From Paracamarosporium sp. OC-R06-R3 (taxonomy: Eukaryota; Ascomycota; Dothideomycetes; Pleosporales; Didymosphaeriaceae), in assembly GCA_019828545.1 (NCBI GenBank), contig JACVRA010000148.1, positions 186,001-250,000 of the forward strand: DNA of 64,000 nt, in the 5' to 3' direction. Of this stretch, positions 45,296 to 57,022 are shown in pieces. Within the stretch, counting starts at the first letter, position 1. Every line of letters begins with the position of its first letter. The notes below the pieces were generated by a model. That model was given only the letters and a program-made list of their open reading frames with translations. It was not told the DNA's origin and ran no database searches. The position numbers and the translations under genes are program-made.

Positions 45296-46679
45296 TCAAA
45301 CCTGGGAGGCTGAGTCCTTCGAATCTTTCCTGGTGCACTCACTAGTCTCGGCAATGCTCGAATTTCTCCCAAAGATCGAGAAGTCGAGGTCCATGGTCGC
45401 AAGGTGTGGCTGGAGCCGTAGGAAAGAATCACTGTGGTCGATAGTCGTGCCCTCCAGGTCGGCGAAAGTGGTCAACAGGTCATCGTGGAATTTTCTCCAC
45501 TTGCTCTTCATGCTGTTTTTACTGCTTCCACCAGAAGGGTTCTGCTGAGCCATTTCGATGATCCGCTGCTTCTCCATCTCCTGCTTTCGGTAGTTGGCAG
45601 AGTTTTGATCGCGATTGCTCGACCAAAGGGAGCGGAAAGAGACGAGGCAAGCAATGATAAAGGCTGGGTTGCGTCGTTAGATTCTTTTTCCATGAAATTT
45701 CTGGGAAGCAAAGAACTCACAAACGATAAACTCAATGTACCACCAGAAAAGCATCCACGAAGAGTCGATGACTTGGCGGTTCGTTTGCGTTACCGACTTA
45801 TACACTCCGCCGAAGATACTTCCACGAACGATGGTCACCGCAATCGTGAAGCTAACCAGCAAGAAGACGCTCGAGAGAACAATCTTCTGGCGCCAGTTCA
45901 GCCCAGTCTTCCAGACAATAAGGATGGGGAAAGCCATGACTGTAGTTCAGAAGTCAGTCAAAGAGTATTGGTGGTGTAGCGCCTGGATCAGCTTACTAAT
46001 TAGATCCGAGAGCACGTCGATAACGACGGACACAATGTAAAGTGTGTAAATCTTGTGCACCCTTGATTCCATTGCACAGGTTACGGTGATATGGGCCGTA
46101 CTGCCCAACATGCAGTCGTAAGGAACCAATCCCAGGTTAACTGCTCCGCAGCCCATGACTACCACAAGCGAGACCCACCAAAGGATCAAGTAGGATTTGA
46201 TCTGATACCCGATGCGGTAGAAGAAAATCAAGAAGTTTAGTTTGATAAGCCATAGCCCGACAATACTCAGTACGATAACAATCGCATCTCCCTTCAATCC
46301 ACGAGTCATCTGGTTGAGAAAGTCTGGACCGGGAGCCTTGAGCATGTTTTGAACGTGGAGCAACTCGTAAAGGTCTCCCAAGAAGATTTGGGAGACGACT
46401 GCCATCGCGATGAGCACTGCCATGGCAGCGACCATTAGGTAGTCTTCTATGAAAAGGCGCCGGAAGCACACAAATCGAATGAAGAATCGCAGGACGCATG
46501 CGGTGGCACATAGGCCGACGCCCAACCAAACAACGATCTATACAAGCGATTGATCAGCGCGATACTAAAATCATCGATATCTTATTTACACATACCTTGA
46601 ATGCATGTTCAGTTATGAGTTCCTTGGTGGTTTGGTAGAGTGCAGCGGTCTCTGCGGGTGAGGGTGAAGACATCGCCAT
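45296..46679 (-). CDS. Fungal rhodopsin-domain (PTH11-like) integral membrane protein (403 aa)
   Basis: Four exons on the minus strand: 46679-46596, 46537-45997, 45939-45721 and 45663-45296. Introns are 58, 57 and 57 nt in phases 0, 1 and 1. The short lumenal or outer N-terminus is followed by seven likely membrane segments, for example WLGVGLCATACVLRFF, DYLMVAAMAVLIAMAV, GLWLIKLNFLIFFYRIGYQI, WWVSLVVVMGCGAVNLGL, and later VIDVLSDLIIMAFPILIVW. The segment FIEDYLM and the KLNFLIFFYR helix match the fungal rhodopsin (PF20684-type) pattern found in PTH11-related receptors. The C-terminal 130 residues are a cytoplasmic tail, Ser- and charge-rich. No CFEM domain is present. A receptor role is plausible but not proven. 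Confidence 0.9.
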
Positions 46680-48203
46680 GTTGTCCGTGTTTGACAAAGT
46701 ACTGTAAACTCAAATGATCCTTAAGTAAAGATGCGTTGAAGTAACCCGTGGTCAATGCAGAGAATGAGAGGGCCTGAAGGATGCAAGTAGCGGGGTGCAG
46801 CCACGTTTTGAGTTTCTGAGTCGGTGGGCGCCCTCTTACATTCTTCCCAGATGTCGCCCGTGCATCCCTGCTGTATTGAAATTCGCCGATATACTGGGGT
46901 ATGCAGCACAGCCTTGTGCTGGGTCCAATCAATTACGGGAATACATGCATCAATGGTGATACAGAGATTCCCGAGATGTCAGCGCAGCAAGCATTACCAG
47001 CTCCAGTAACATCTCTGCTATGCACTGTGGGGGCCTAATAACGGTATCTAGATATAGCTTTTTTTGACGTGCTAGTGGGACGCTTAGGGCATATACGCCC
47101 AATCGTGTTTCACGAGCCGTAGTTCGTGAAGCTTTCAATCTACGGGATTGTAAACGGTCGCGCTATTTTGGGGTCCAAAACGCGTCGATCAACTTTTTCG
47201 AGAATAGTGGGCAACCCCACGAACGCCGAGCCGTGTGCAGACTTACTTGATCCTTCTCGCGTGTGCGCCTAGGAACCGAATCCGCCCCAACGTACCGTGT
47301 CGGCGACGGAGGTCTACTCCTGTGAGGTCCACAAAAACGTCCAGGATAGTTATCATCGGGGCGGTCCGCCAGGAAGTTGGGGGCTGCGTAAGGTTACTCG
47401 TCTTTTCCAGCCCATCTGTGTCCTCCAATCAGTTGCGTTTTGATCCAGCGTTGTATGAATTCAGTTAATTTAATCGGGGCAGTGTGTGGCGAGGGTAAAG
47501 GTGGACCTTATGTCACCCCTGTGTAGATGGCAATTGATCGTTTCATTGGCTTAGAGCCTTACTAGAGCGTTCTTTAATCGGGGGTACAATTGGGGCTGAA
47601 CAACAGGACTAGCTGGGCGGGTAGCGGGTACGCGGGAAAATTTGGGGTCGAAACGGCTAGTCGAGGCGGTGCCCTGGTTCGCGCCCTGCAATCGAATCAA
47701 TGATGTGGTCAGCTCGAGTGTGTACCTGGAATTTTCAAATACCGACCAAGCATGGACCCACCCGCTCGTGCGATTGAACCGCCGATCATATGACTCCGGT
47801 CACATCTCCGCCACACGTGCTGAACCAAGCACTCGGCGTCGTGCCTGCATGCGGTAGGCGCATAAATGCCTAGTACCCCATTTAGTTAGCCAAGTGAAGT
47901 AGGACATGATACTGGATCTATATCCGAGGTTATATCTTGGTACAGCAACTTAGTGTCCTCAACCCTGGAAAGCTGCAAATAGTAACAGTATCAACCATCA
48001 CGAAGCGAGGCAGACTCAGCACAGAAACTGGGTCCTATACATCTTTTCACAAGCGAAACCAAGCATGATGCTGTCTCTGCTGATATGTCGCGTGAAACCG
48101 TACAGGGGCCTGAGGTCAACATACAAAAGTGACTTCTGTCCTAGTACCAGATGATTGAGTCCAGGGCGTTTCGTGCTCAAGTTAGACAACATCTCACTAC
48201 ATT
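46680..48203. other. Intergenic, about 1.5 kb
   Basis: Divergent region between the membrane-protein gene and the P450, so both promoters lie here. ORFs are short and antisense to one another. A small inverted repeat TTCACGA...TCGTGAA occurs at about 47108-47129. No repeats or RNA genes recognised. Confidence 0.42.
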
Positions 48204-50066
48204 ATGATTGACCAATCCTCTACTCTTGCCAACGCGGCACATTTCTTTACTTCTCCAAACATGACAGAAAATTTATCAACTCTGTCGGTATCAGCATGCC
48301 TCTTTATTTTCGCTTTGTCTTTCATTTCATTCACAATCTGGCAATACCAATCATGGAGAAGACTTTCCCACATTCCTGGCCCACGAGCCGCACACTTCTC
48401 AATAATGTGGTTGCTGAGACATGCATGGGTTGGGAATTTGTTCCCTAGCATGGTCGAGGCTGGAAATACATATGGTAAGCTACTGGCAGGAGCTAAATTC
48501 AGGCAATTGCTAATTAGTTTCTTAAGGTGACCTTGTTCGCATTGGTCCAAATCTTCTGCTGTGCTCAGATCCGGATGAGATCAAAAGGATATCTGGCGTT
48601 CGATCTAAGTACACTAAAGGGCCGGCGTATGACGCTGGACGCGTGACGGAGGGCGATCCTCATGTTGCGTCGCAGCGCGACCCGGCCAAACACAAAGCCC
48701 TGAAGGCTAAGATGGGCACTGCCGTAAGTCGCGACCTCTGCTTCTTTTTGAGTGTCAGTAATTCTAACCCTGGAATAGTACTCCATTGATGTCCAGCCAG
48801 TGATAGATCGCCAGATCTCAAAATTGATAGATCTCATTGACAGGAAATATGCAACAAACCGGACATCAACCAACCCAACCGCAGAAGGCCGCCGAAATGA
48901 AACTTCGGCAAGATTCATGAACTTCGGGGAGAAGATGCACTTTTATGCCCTTGATTGCTTGGGTGCTTTCGCATTTGGTGAACCATTCGGGTTTCTCCAA
49001 AACGACGAGGACATTGGTCGCATGACGCAGATCAACGACCTCTCCTTACGAATGGTCACTGTGGCGGGGTTGGTGCCGTGGCTCAACGGGCTGCGTTCGA
49101 AATGGCCATTTAGGTGGATGGTGCCGAAAGAAGGAGATAAGGTCGGGTTTGGAATCCTGTTTGGGTAAGTTGCTTTCCCACCTTGGAATCAAGTATCCGG
49201 GGCTATGCTGATTTCTGCAGATTTGCAAAGAACTTGGTCGACCGAAGAACAGCTCCCGATGCTAAGCCTAAGAACGACATGATGCAAGAGTTTATCCGTA
49301 GTGGAATGACTAGAGATGAATTGATACAGCAGGTGTTCATTCACATGTAAGACTCCACTTTTCTTTTTGTCTGATAAAAAACGTGTGTTTTGCTAACAGT
49401 TTTCCTTTTAGCATCGCTGGCTCAGATACAACTTCTAATTGGTCGCGCATGGTTATGCTCTGCTTGTTGACCTGCCCTCCAGCATACATGGCCCTTCAAC
49501 AGGAAATTGATGCCGCCACAGAGTCAGGAAAGCTTAGCTATCCAACGGCAACAGATGTTGAGAGTCGGTCTTTGCTCTACTTGGATGCTGTGCTGCGCGA
49601 AGCAATGCGCATGCATCCGCCCTCGGTCTCGCCTTCCAAACTTTCACCTATGGAGATTGACACTGTCTGCGGATACGTAGTACCCGGTGGAACTCAAGTC
49701 GGCGCTAACGTACCTGGCGTGTTGAGGTCTCAAGCTGTGTTCGGCCCTGACGCGGACTGCTTCCGCCCAGAGCGATGGCTGGAGGCTGCTGAAGAGGAGG
49801 ATGGCTACAGGCTCGGCCGTATGAAGTCCACGCTCGATCTTGTATTCGGCGCGGGAAAGTTCCAGTGCATGGGAAAGGGCATTGCGTGGATGGAAGTGCG
49901 GAAACTGATTGTTGAGTTGATGCGAAGGTTTGATTTTGCGGTCGTTGACAACAAGAAACCCCTTCACGTTGAGTCGCTTGCCATCATGGTGGTCCACGAC
50001 TTTAACGTGCGGATAACACGCCGAACGAGATTTCCTATGTTAGGTAGAGATGAAACTGGGACATAG
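48204..50066 (+). CDS. Cytochrome P450 monooxygenase (544 aa)
   Basis: Five exons: 48204-48474, 48527-48723, 48779-49164, 49221-49346 and 49412-50066. Introns are 52, 55, 56 and 65 nt, and phases 1, 0, 2, 2 agree. An N-terminal membrane anchor (ACLFIFALSFISFTIW) is followed by the hinge IPGPRAAHF. The I-helix reads IAGSDTTSNW, the ExxR is EAMR at 389-392, PERW follows, and the haem site is FGAGKFQCMGKG with Cys478 as ligand. All essential residues are present. It is a microsomal, ER-anchored oxygenase using NADPH-P450 reductase. It resembles the pisatin-demethylase/benzoate-hydroxylase-like fungal families, but the substrate is not deducible. It lies beside a transporter and a CocE-type hydrolase. 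Confidence 0.94.
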
Positions 50067-50466
50067 ACTACATAGACAGTAGTAATATTTAACTTCATCG
50101 CAACGCATTTATCTTTTAATGGAGTGCTTTGGTATTGATTGTAATACGTGAAATAGTATGTCGCTATGGATTATCGTTGTTGATCGCGCTGGCTAAGTAT
50201 GGCGGCTCATCTACTGTCACACTGGTGCTTTCGCATGTCCAATTTGTCGCTTCTGATGTATGTCTTCTGTCGCTCTGGGTTGATGACTGTTGTTGCATTG
50301 GATTGTTGCTTTGGATTGTCGCTCCTTGTCGCTCTGGGTCGTTGGTGGAGAGCATTGATCTCAATGAAACCCGTGGCGCTGCCTCATCATCTTCCACATC
50401 CGCACCTGCTACCTGATGACGTCGTAGCAACATACATGTGAGCTCTTCGTGTCAATCCAGCTTTAC
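50067..50466. other. Convergent intergenic, 400 nt
   Basis: Between the stop of the P450 and the stop of the minus-strand transporter. It contains a short imperfect repeat: GTCGCTCTGGGT occurs at about 50271 and again at 50328, separated by TTGGATTGTTGCTTTGGATTG. No gene is supported. Confidence 0.42.
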
Positions 50467-52154
50467 TTACGATGTTGGAAGGAGTTCTTGGTTCCGGGTC
50501 TTGGCGGGATCCTCGGTTTCATTATCACCCCAGCTGGCATCCCATCCATTAGCGACCAAGTAATCCTTCCAGATTTCGTCCTCATTGTCGAGGACTTTCG
50601 AACCGTCTTGAATGACAAACCAAGCATTCAACGCGCCTAAAACAGCGAAAGCTGATCCGACTAAGAATGCGACTTGGTTGGATTTATTGGCATCCGTATA
50701 GGAGGCCATGATGGCAGTAAAGACCTATTTGATGTGAGTGTACAATAGCAGAAATACCGCTGCAAGGATAGCATACCTCGGTACCAATAGCAGCTCCAGC
50801 CTTAGAGCAGGCTGAGATAAATCCCATAGTGTGGCCTCGCACAGAGGTTGGGAAAGGTTCGGTAGCCGTGATCACTACTGTGCTACATAATGTTAGCGGG
50901 GAGCATTCTACTAGTTGTATGCCCGCTTACCTTCCAGGTCCAACTTCTCCCAAAGTGAGGAAGATGCCGTATAAGACAATAAAAAGTGGGAACACGGTTT
51001 GGATTTGTTGATTGGCGCCACCAAGGATGAAACCCAAAATCGCCTGGAGAGTGTAACCGAGACACTGTGTCTTCCTTCTGCCAATTTTATCTGACAAATA
51101 ACCGCCGATAAATGGCCCAGGCAAGTAAAAAGCGTTGATGACCACACCCCAGCCCAGGTTCTGGACCAGCGAGTTATTGGGGTTCATCCGAGCAACGATG
51201 GTCGAGCCAAAGATGCCGAATGGGATCGAGATCCAGTTGTACAAGAACCAACCAAGAGCAGCACCAAAAAGACGTCGATAGTACTTCTTCGCAATCAGCA
51301 CGTAAGGCGTCCTTTGCTTTCGAAGCGCCGATTTGCGATAAGCCGTTGAAACCTTCATGCGCATACGGAAGTAGAAAATTGATAGAGGAGGGATAGCGCC
51401 GAGTGCGAGAGCGGTACGCCAAACGATGTGGTACTTGTCCACTCTTTGCTTGACGCATAGCAAGAGCAAAAGAGGAACGAGGGCGCCGAAACAATACCCT
51501 AAACCAGCTGCGAGATCGCCAATCATCGCGAACAGGAAACCGCGACGCTTTCGGAAATGGCCGGCTTCATCAGAAGCTTCCAAAGCACCAGCACCTAGTA
51601 AACTTAATAGACTTTCAACTGTGAGAAGATTACGAAAACATACCGGCAACAGGGTACTCTCCTCCGGCTCCAACACCAGCAATGCCTCGCGCAACGACGA
51701 GCATCCAAAAGAGACCAAGCGGCGATGTTCCGCTGGCGCCCGTACTCAAGGCAATACCCAGGAGGAGGATAAGGGTTGTCAAAACGGCACCAGTCTTGCG
51801 CCCAAGTTGATCTACCACTACGCCAAAACCCACCATGCCAACAATCATGCCGATGAGAAAAGCATTCGACAGTCGTGCTTTCATGGATGTTGACAGAGTG
51901 TCGGGGTAGATGACCGTCAACAAGAGGTTGAGATTGCTCATGACGGCTGCATTGTAGCCGTCGGAACCCAAAGCAAGACCGGAGAAGAGCATCATGAGAT
52001 AGACGGAAACCTTGCTGTAGAAAGCTGGTGCCGCGCCCTTCTGAATTGACTCGACATCTCCGATGTCGACAGCCTGGGTATTCTTGACATCTTTTTCGTC
52101 GCCAGACGTCCTGTCGAGGGCGGTCGTGATCTCGGGGGGTGACATTGTACCCAT
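50467..52154 (-). CDS. MFS transporter, phosphate/glycerophosphoinositol (Git1/PHO84-like) family (512 aa)
   Basis: Four exons on the minus strand: 52154-51644, 51594-50931, 50882-50777 and 50724-50467. Introns are 49, 48 and 52 nt and phases 1, 2, 0 fit. Two in-frame ATGs (52154 and 52145) are possible starts. The first membrane segments have LGSDGYNAAVMSNLN and motif A-like DQLGRKTGAV. The block RGIAGVGAGGEYPVAGAGALE spans intron 1 and is typical of the PHO84/Git1 group (GGEYP). Later come SDKIGRRKTQ, and TATEPFPTSVRGHTMGF, which spans exon 3. The family imports phosphate or glycerophosphodiesters with protons at the plasma membrane. The exact substrate is not readable from the sequence. 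Confidence 0.9.
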
Positions 52155-52968
52155 CGTGATCCAAAAGAGGTGGTGAAACGTTCCAGGGATATGGTTCAAT
52201 CGCGGAACAAATGCGCTCTTATACTTAACAGATGCAAAGCCTCTTGATCCTTATCGGGAACGGCAATAGATCAACTCTTTCCTAGGCGCGCCATCGCGCG
52301 GTGCCGATAGATAATGTCGCGCGGTGTCCAGCTGCATTGAGTAAGCGCTGCCGTACCAGCGGGATCTCAAGGGCGTGTATGGTATACTTTTCCGTCGCTC
52401 GAGTTTGCCGATGAATTACCGGAAACTCAGATACCGTAGACACCCCGTGGCGAGTCAATGGGGGTGTGAGTGTGGAGAAGCACCGAAAGTGGGGCAGTAA
52501 GACGTGGGCTTTCATTTGCGAGCCGTGCTCAACATCAAGGCTTAGGGTCGGCCTTGCCTCGTTGGCGCTTAGTGGCTAGGGTCCGCTATGCGGAGGTGGG
52601 CGCAAGTCTGGGAATTGATGGTTCGATCGCGCCAGAGGCTTTCTGCTACATAATGAATATGTGTCTTGTATCTGGCCAAGATGTTCACTCGGGGCTGCAA
52701 TCCGTTGGGACCCACGAAGAGCCGCATGTAACCTCACGTTCTGTAACCGCCCGAGTCACGCGTTGCGACTTCGGATCGGCAACCTTGCCATTCCTGAACT
52801 AAAAATCAAGGCTTCTGAATGGTTTTACACACGAATGCTAACGGGTTCAAATCGCTTCGCGCCGACTGTAATTACCTACGACCACCACCACTTGTGCAGG
52901 TCACATCACGCGTGACACAACAAAGACAGCGAGTTGAATCGAACACAGGTCATTACGAGCGATCCAAA
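52155..52968. promoter_or_regulatory. Divergent intergenic region, about 810 nt
   Basis: It lies between the starts of the minus-strand transporter and the plus-strand CocE-type hydrolase. The hydrolase frame is open from an ATG at 52819, so part of this region may be coding if that start is used. No clear core promoter elements were found. Confidence 0.42.
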
Positions 52969-54972
52969 ATGCAGCTCCTACCGATCCGCATCATCTATCA
53001 TATACCCATCACTTTAAGCGATGGTACCGTACTCTCTGCCATGGTATGGCTGCCAGAAAATGCAGAGTCGAATCCGGTCCCTGCTATTTTGGAATATCTG
53101 CCGTACCGCAAACGCGACATGACAGCTGAGCGCGATGCAACGAACATGCCGTACGTTGCTGGTCGTGGCTACGCCTGCGTTCGCGTAGATATGCGCGGTA
53201 CAGGCGATTCTCAAGGACTAATCCTGGGCGAGTACCTAAAGCAGGAGCAAGATGATGCGCTGGAGGTCTTGCAATGGATCGCGGCACAAAAATGGTGCAC
53301 TGGATCGTGCGGAATGATCGGTATTTCGTGGGGTGGTTTCAATTCGCTGCAAGTCGCTGCGAGAAGGCCAAAAGAGTTGAAGGCCATTGTGTCTATCGCA
53401 TCCACAGACGATAGGTATAACGACGATATTCACTTTATGGGTGGATGTATGTTGACGGAGAACTTCACCTGGGCAGCTTCGATGTTCGCTATCAACTCTT
53501 GCCCGCCGGATCCAGCACTGGTAGGAGACCAATGGCGAGATCTTTGGTTACAACGCCTCGAGTCCGGTGGATTCTTCGCGAAGGAGTGGCATGAGAACCA
53601 ACGACGGAACGATTTCTGGAAGCATGGTTCCATCAACGAGGACTACAGCTCCATCGAAGCCGCCACATACTTGGTGAGTGGGTGGCAAGACCCATATACC
53701 AACACAGTTTTCCGGATGCTCGAAAACCTCAAGTGCCCTAAGAAAGGTCTTGTAGGTCCCTGGGGCCACAAATATCCCAATTTTGCGAAGCCTGGCCCGC
53801 AGATCGGTTTCTTGCAGGAGACAGTTAGGTGGTGGGATAAGTGGTTGAAGGGCATAGATGATACGGATATCATGGATGAGCCTCAGCTTCGGTGCTACCT
53901 GCAAGATCCCGCACCACCAGCTGCTCATGACAAGTTCCGTCCAGGACACTGGGTCGCAGAAAATGGGTGGAACGACTCAAAGGCACTCACGCGCCGGATG
54001 GCTCTTGCTCCAGGGCGCTTGACCGACGAAGCCTTCACCAGTTCCGAGAAGATTGAAATCTGTTCTCCACAAACCCTTGGCTTCGCCGGAGGAAGATGGC
54101 TTATATTTGGCGTCGAAGGGGAGGGCCCGTCAGACCAGCGCTTAGAAGCCGGCGGTAGTCTCGTGTTTGACACCCTACCACTGAAAGAGCCTCTCGATCT
54201 TCTCGGAGCTGCCGTTTTGAACGTCCGCATCGCGAGTGACAAGCCCGATGCCCTACTAGCCGCAACTCTTTCAGAGGTACTGCCAAACGGCGCAGCAACC
54301 CGCGTATCCTACGGTCTGCTTAATCTTACTCATCGCGATAGCCATGAAGACCTCAAGGCTCTTGAGCCAGGCAAGTTTTACGATGTAAAGTTGAAACTGA
54401 ACCACTTCGGACAACGTCTTGGTGTGGGTAGTCGGCTTCGCCTTGCACTATCATCTACCTATTTTCCTATTGTCTGGCCGTCTCCTGAGGTGACCACTCT
54501 TACGATCGATACGAGCTCCAGTTCCATTGATCTACCAGTACGAACCGATGACTCGCTAGACTCTACGCTCAAACCATTCGGACCAGCGATCAACGGTTCG
54601 CTCAAGAAAACTGAGCTCCGCCCTGCGGACCACAAGAATTACGTCAAGCAAGACTGGGACACCGGTCGGACGGAGCTTGTTGTGGACTGGAATGATGGAA
54701 AATGGGAGGTTGATGAAACTGGATGGCGTTTCGGTTGGACTACGCCAATGGTGATGGGTGTACATCCTGCCGATCCACTGTCCGCAGAAGTCTACCAGGG
54801 CTTCGAGAGGGAATTCGAACGCGACGATATAAAGATTAGCTTTAAAGGCTGGACGAAAATGAGGGCGACGACTACGGAGTGGATCATGACTGCACGGATA
54901 GATGCATGGGAAGGAGAGAAAGCGGTGTTTGGACGAGACTATGAGTTCAAGGTTCCTCGTGATCATGTATAG
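52969..54972 (+). CDS. CocE/NonD-family alpha/beta hydrolase (667 aa)
   Basis: Single exon. The frame also has an ATG at 52819, but the 50 residues before 52969 are unlike the family, and the ATG at 52969 starts directly before IPITLSDGTVLSAMVWLP, the usual beginning. The peptidase S15-like catalytic domain has RGYACVRVDMRGTGDSQG and GMIGISWGGF, with the nucleophile Ser120; later VSGWQDPYTNT supplies the Asp and GPWGHKYPN the His. The C-terminal X-Pro dipeptidyl-peptidase-like beta domain covers about residues 340-600. The bacterial prototype, CocE, cleaves cocaine; other members hydrolyse esters or amides. No signal peptide is present. It is divergent from the transporter at 52154. Confidence 0.92.
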   Translation: MQLLPIRIIYHIPITLSDGTVLSAMVWLPENAESNPVPAILEYLPYRKRDMTAERDATNMPYVAGRGYACVRVDMRGTGDSQGLILGEYLKQEQDDALEVLQWIAAQKWCTGSCGMIGISWGGFNSLQVAARRPKELKAIVSIASTDDRYNDDIHFMGGCMLTENFTWAASMFAINSCPPDPALVGDQWRDLWLQRLESGGFFAKEWHENQRRNDFWKHGSINEDYSSIEAATYLVSGWQDPYTNTVFRMLENLKCPKKGLVGPWGHKYPNFAKPGPQIGFLQETVRWWDKWLKGIDDTDIMDEPQLRCYLQDPAPPAAHDKFRPGHWVAENGWNDSKALTRRMALAPGRLTDEAFTSSEKIEICSPQTLGFAGGRWLIFGVEGEGPSDQRLEAGGSLVFDTLPLKEPLDLLGAAVLNVRIASDKPDALLAATLSEVLPNGAATRVSYGLLNLTHRDSHEDLKALEPGKFYDVKLKLNHFGQRLGVGSRLRLALSSTYFPIVWPSPEVTTLTIDTSSSSIDLPVRTDDSLDSTLKPFGPAINGSLKKTELRPADHKNYVKQDWDTGRTELVVDWNDGKWEVDETGWRFGWTTPMVMGVHPADPLSAEVYQGFEREFERDDIKISFKGWTKMRATTTEWIMTARIDAWEGEKAVFGRDYEFKVPRDHV

Positions 54973-55549
54973 AAGATACATTAGGGAGGATATGGTGTGG
55001 CATCTAACTGCAGACATACTTAGCCAAGGGCGCAATCCAGAAAGTGGTCGTCACGACGGCATAGCTTGCATGTTTCGAGCCGTAGATGTGGAAACCTCGA
55101 CTGTTCAAAGCCTGGAAGAAGTTGTTACTGCCACAAGATGTAACGTTCGGTAGTGATTCCATACCACCATCTATAAATGGATAGTCAGGTACGCATCTAC
55201 CTCGCAATTGATTAGCTCTATGCTTATCGTGAAGATATCCAATTCCATCTGTGCGTCTCTTGCTCAGCTATATCGAACAAGTCGATGCATCGCCCAGGCT
55301 AGCCCCGCATGAAGATGCAAGAGTCCGACTTCACCAGCCCTCCCTTTCCTCTTCGCAATAAATGTTGCTCAGGTTCCAGGGATGCCGTTCAGGAAGCGAC
55401 CCTTGAGCAACGTGAATCCGACCTGGAAGACTTCCTCCGTACTAAGAAAAACCCGAAGACTGGGCACTGAGTGCCCTCAGGCAACAAGACGCCGTTTCAT
55501 TGTCTTGAAGCGCAATTTTATCCTTCAAATTGTACAACTGTCAATGTTG
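54973..55549. other. Convergent intergenic, about 580 nt
   Basis: 3' flanks of the CocE-type hydrolase and of the minus-strand F-box-like gene. No ORF with protein character and no repeats. Confidence 0.42.
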
Positions 55550-56410
55550 TTAATCGCATCGTGTCAGAGGCTTCATTGAAGGCTTAGACGCTATTGCCAA
55601 ACGGAGGCCACGATAACTCCAAAGAGCAAGCCGCCCGAATAATGCACGAGGTTCGACCGGTCGTACCCGGCATGTTTCAATGTGTTTTAAAAAGCCTGCT
55701 GGGGTATATAGTGTGTTTTGATCTGTCGTGAAAAGACATCTTCGACAAAACACCCCCATCTCTGCACCGGAGAGAAACATCCATGGCGCAACAACCATAG
55801 CCATGCTGCGCCGACAATCCGGGGGAGCAAGGTGTGGAGGAAGTACAACGGTCTCTTGTTGCTGGGGTGAATGACTTATGAAATGGTGAACCTCCTTGCT
55901 TTCAACTTCTGGTGTTTGCGCTGAAATCTGAAGTCCTGTCCGTTCATAGGATAACTGTGCAGCAATCCGGGTATCATATAGAACATGCTCCTCGGGAACC
56001 TTGAAAGTATTTTGGTGCTCTCCTCCGGTGAGAGTTGCCGGTAAGAAGCGAAAAGAAGGTACAGACGAAAGATCCTCCTGCGTTAATCCATACTGACTAA
56101 TTATCTCTCCATGTTTAAGTGGTAATGGTCCAAAAAGTGCGCACTCCAAGCATGAACGTGATATCGTAGGTATCCATAAGTGCTGTGCCAGTCTTCCACA
56201 GTAGTCGCAATTTTGCTGCCGTAGTTTGTTTAACAGAGTTGGTAAAGTTACCAGCACCTTGGTTTGTACCGCAAGTACGCCCCGAATTACCTGAGGTGCA
56301 TGCTTGACGATCAGACGAAACTTCGACATCGTGTCCACAACATGATGCGCACTTCGATTAGAGTTCCTGAATCTGATAAGGGATATCAACGAGAGTTCTT
56401 CGAGTATCAT
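55550..56410 (-). CDS. F-box-like protein, probably disrupted at the N-terminus
   Basis: The intact part (ATG at 56410 to stop) encodes 286 aa with two Cys-rich patches (CDYCGRL...CLEC and CRRCLFTTD). Just upstream in the same frame is LSDFPKEILYMILEELSLISLIRFRNSNR, which is the start of an F-box; its first half is lost if translation begins at 56410. Still further up the frame continues, across a TAA at 56462-56464, to an ATG at 56563 with MHPYSHREVAPNPL. So the original gene was probably 55550-56563 with a nonsense codon at position 34. No intron with GT-AG ends can remove that TAA. F-box proteins recruit substrates to SCF ubiquitin ligases. Either it is a pseudogene, or a shorter product is made. 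Confidence 0.55.
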   Translation of the reverse strand: MILEELSLISLIRFRNSNRSAHHVVDTMSKFRLIVKHAPQVIRGVLAVQTKVLVTLPTLLNKLRQQNCDYCGRLAQHLWIPTISRSCLECALFGPLPLKHGEIISQYGLTQEDLSSVPSFRFLPATLTGGEHQNTFKVPEEHVLYDTRIAAQLSYERTGLQISAQTPEVESKEVHHFISHSPQQQETVVLPPHLAPPDCRRSMAMVVAPWMFLSGAEMGVFCRRCLFTTDQNTLYTPAGFLKHIETCRVRPVEPRALFGRLALWSYRGLRLAIASKPSMKPLTRCD

Positions 56411-56563
56411 ATAAAGTATCTCTTTTGGAAAATCGCTAAGATCACCCAAATCCAGCGCTGATTAGGCAAATTTGATCGGATGAAGATCCAAGGGAAGCAG
56501 CATCTGCAGATCGGCATCCGTCAACGGGTTGGGCGCGACTTCGCGGTGGCTGTAAGGGTGCAT

Positions 56564-57022
56564 GGCGACAGCTAGGGATCATCAAAAGTCAAGCGTCAGA
56601 ATTTACTGACAATCTGGTAATAGGAAAACTGTTTTTGTTTGGATTGTTGGGGCGTCGCGACTGTGGGTTGGATAAGGCCACGTCAGGCAGCCGTCGTCAT
56701 GTGATGACAATCGCCACGTGCGATATCTCCAAATCGCAAATCCGAGGTCCCATAGAAGCTTTACATGTAGCATTTTTCCCTGTAACATATGACAACCTAA
56801 GTCCAACATCTGGAAATTTTCATCCTTGCCTACCTTAGCATTTCACTAATAAGGCTTTGTGCTTAGGAGCTCTTAGACTATTTTATGTATTCTTATCTAC
56901 TTTAATGCAATACGCTAAAATGCATACCATCATACGCAAGATATGCCTGCAAATAATCTTATCTGTTCGAAGGTTTCTGTTCGGTTTCACACTACCTAGC
57001 GTCTGGATCCAGAATTAATGGC
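56564..57022. other. Intergenic, about 460 nt
   Basis: Flank between the F-box-like gene and the fragment at 57023. An AT-rich stretch covers 56840-56960. No gene is supported. Confidence 0.4.

Noticed and set aside
48204..54972. Secondary-metabolite biosynthetic cluster
   Set aside because: No polyketide synthase, NRPS, terpene cyclase, or prenyltransferase is in the window, so the P450 and transporter do not suffice.
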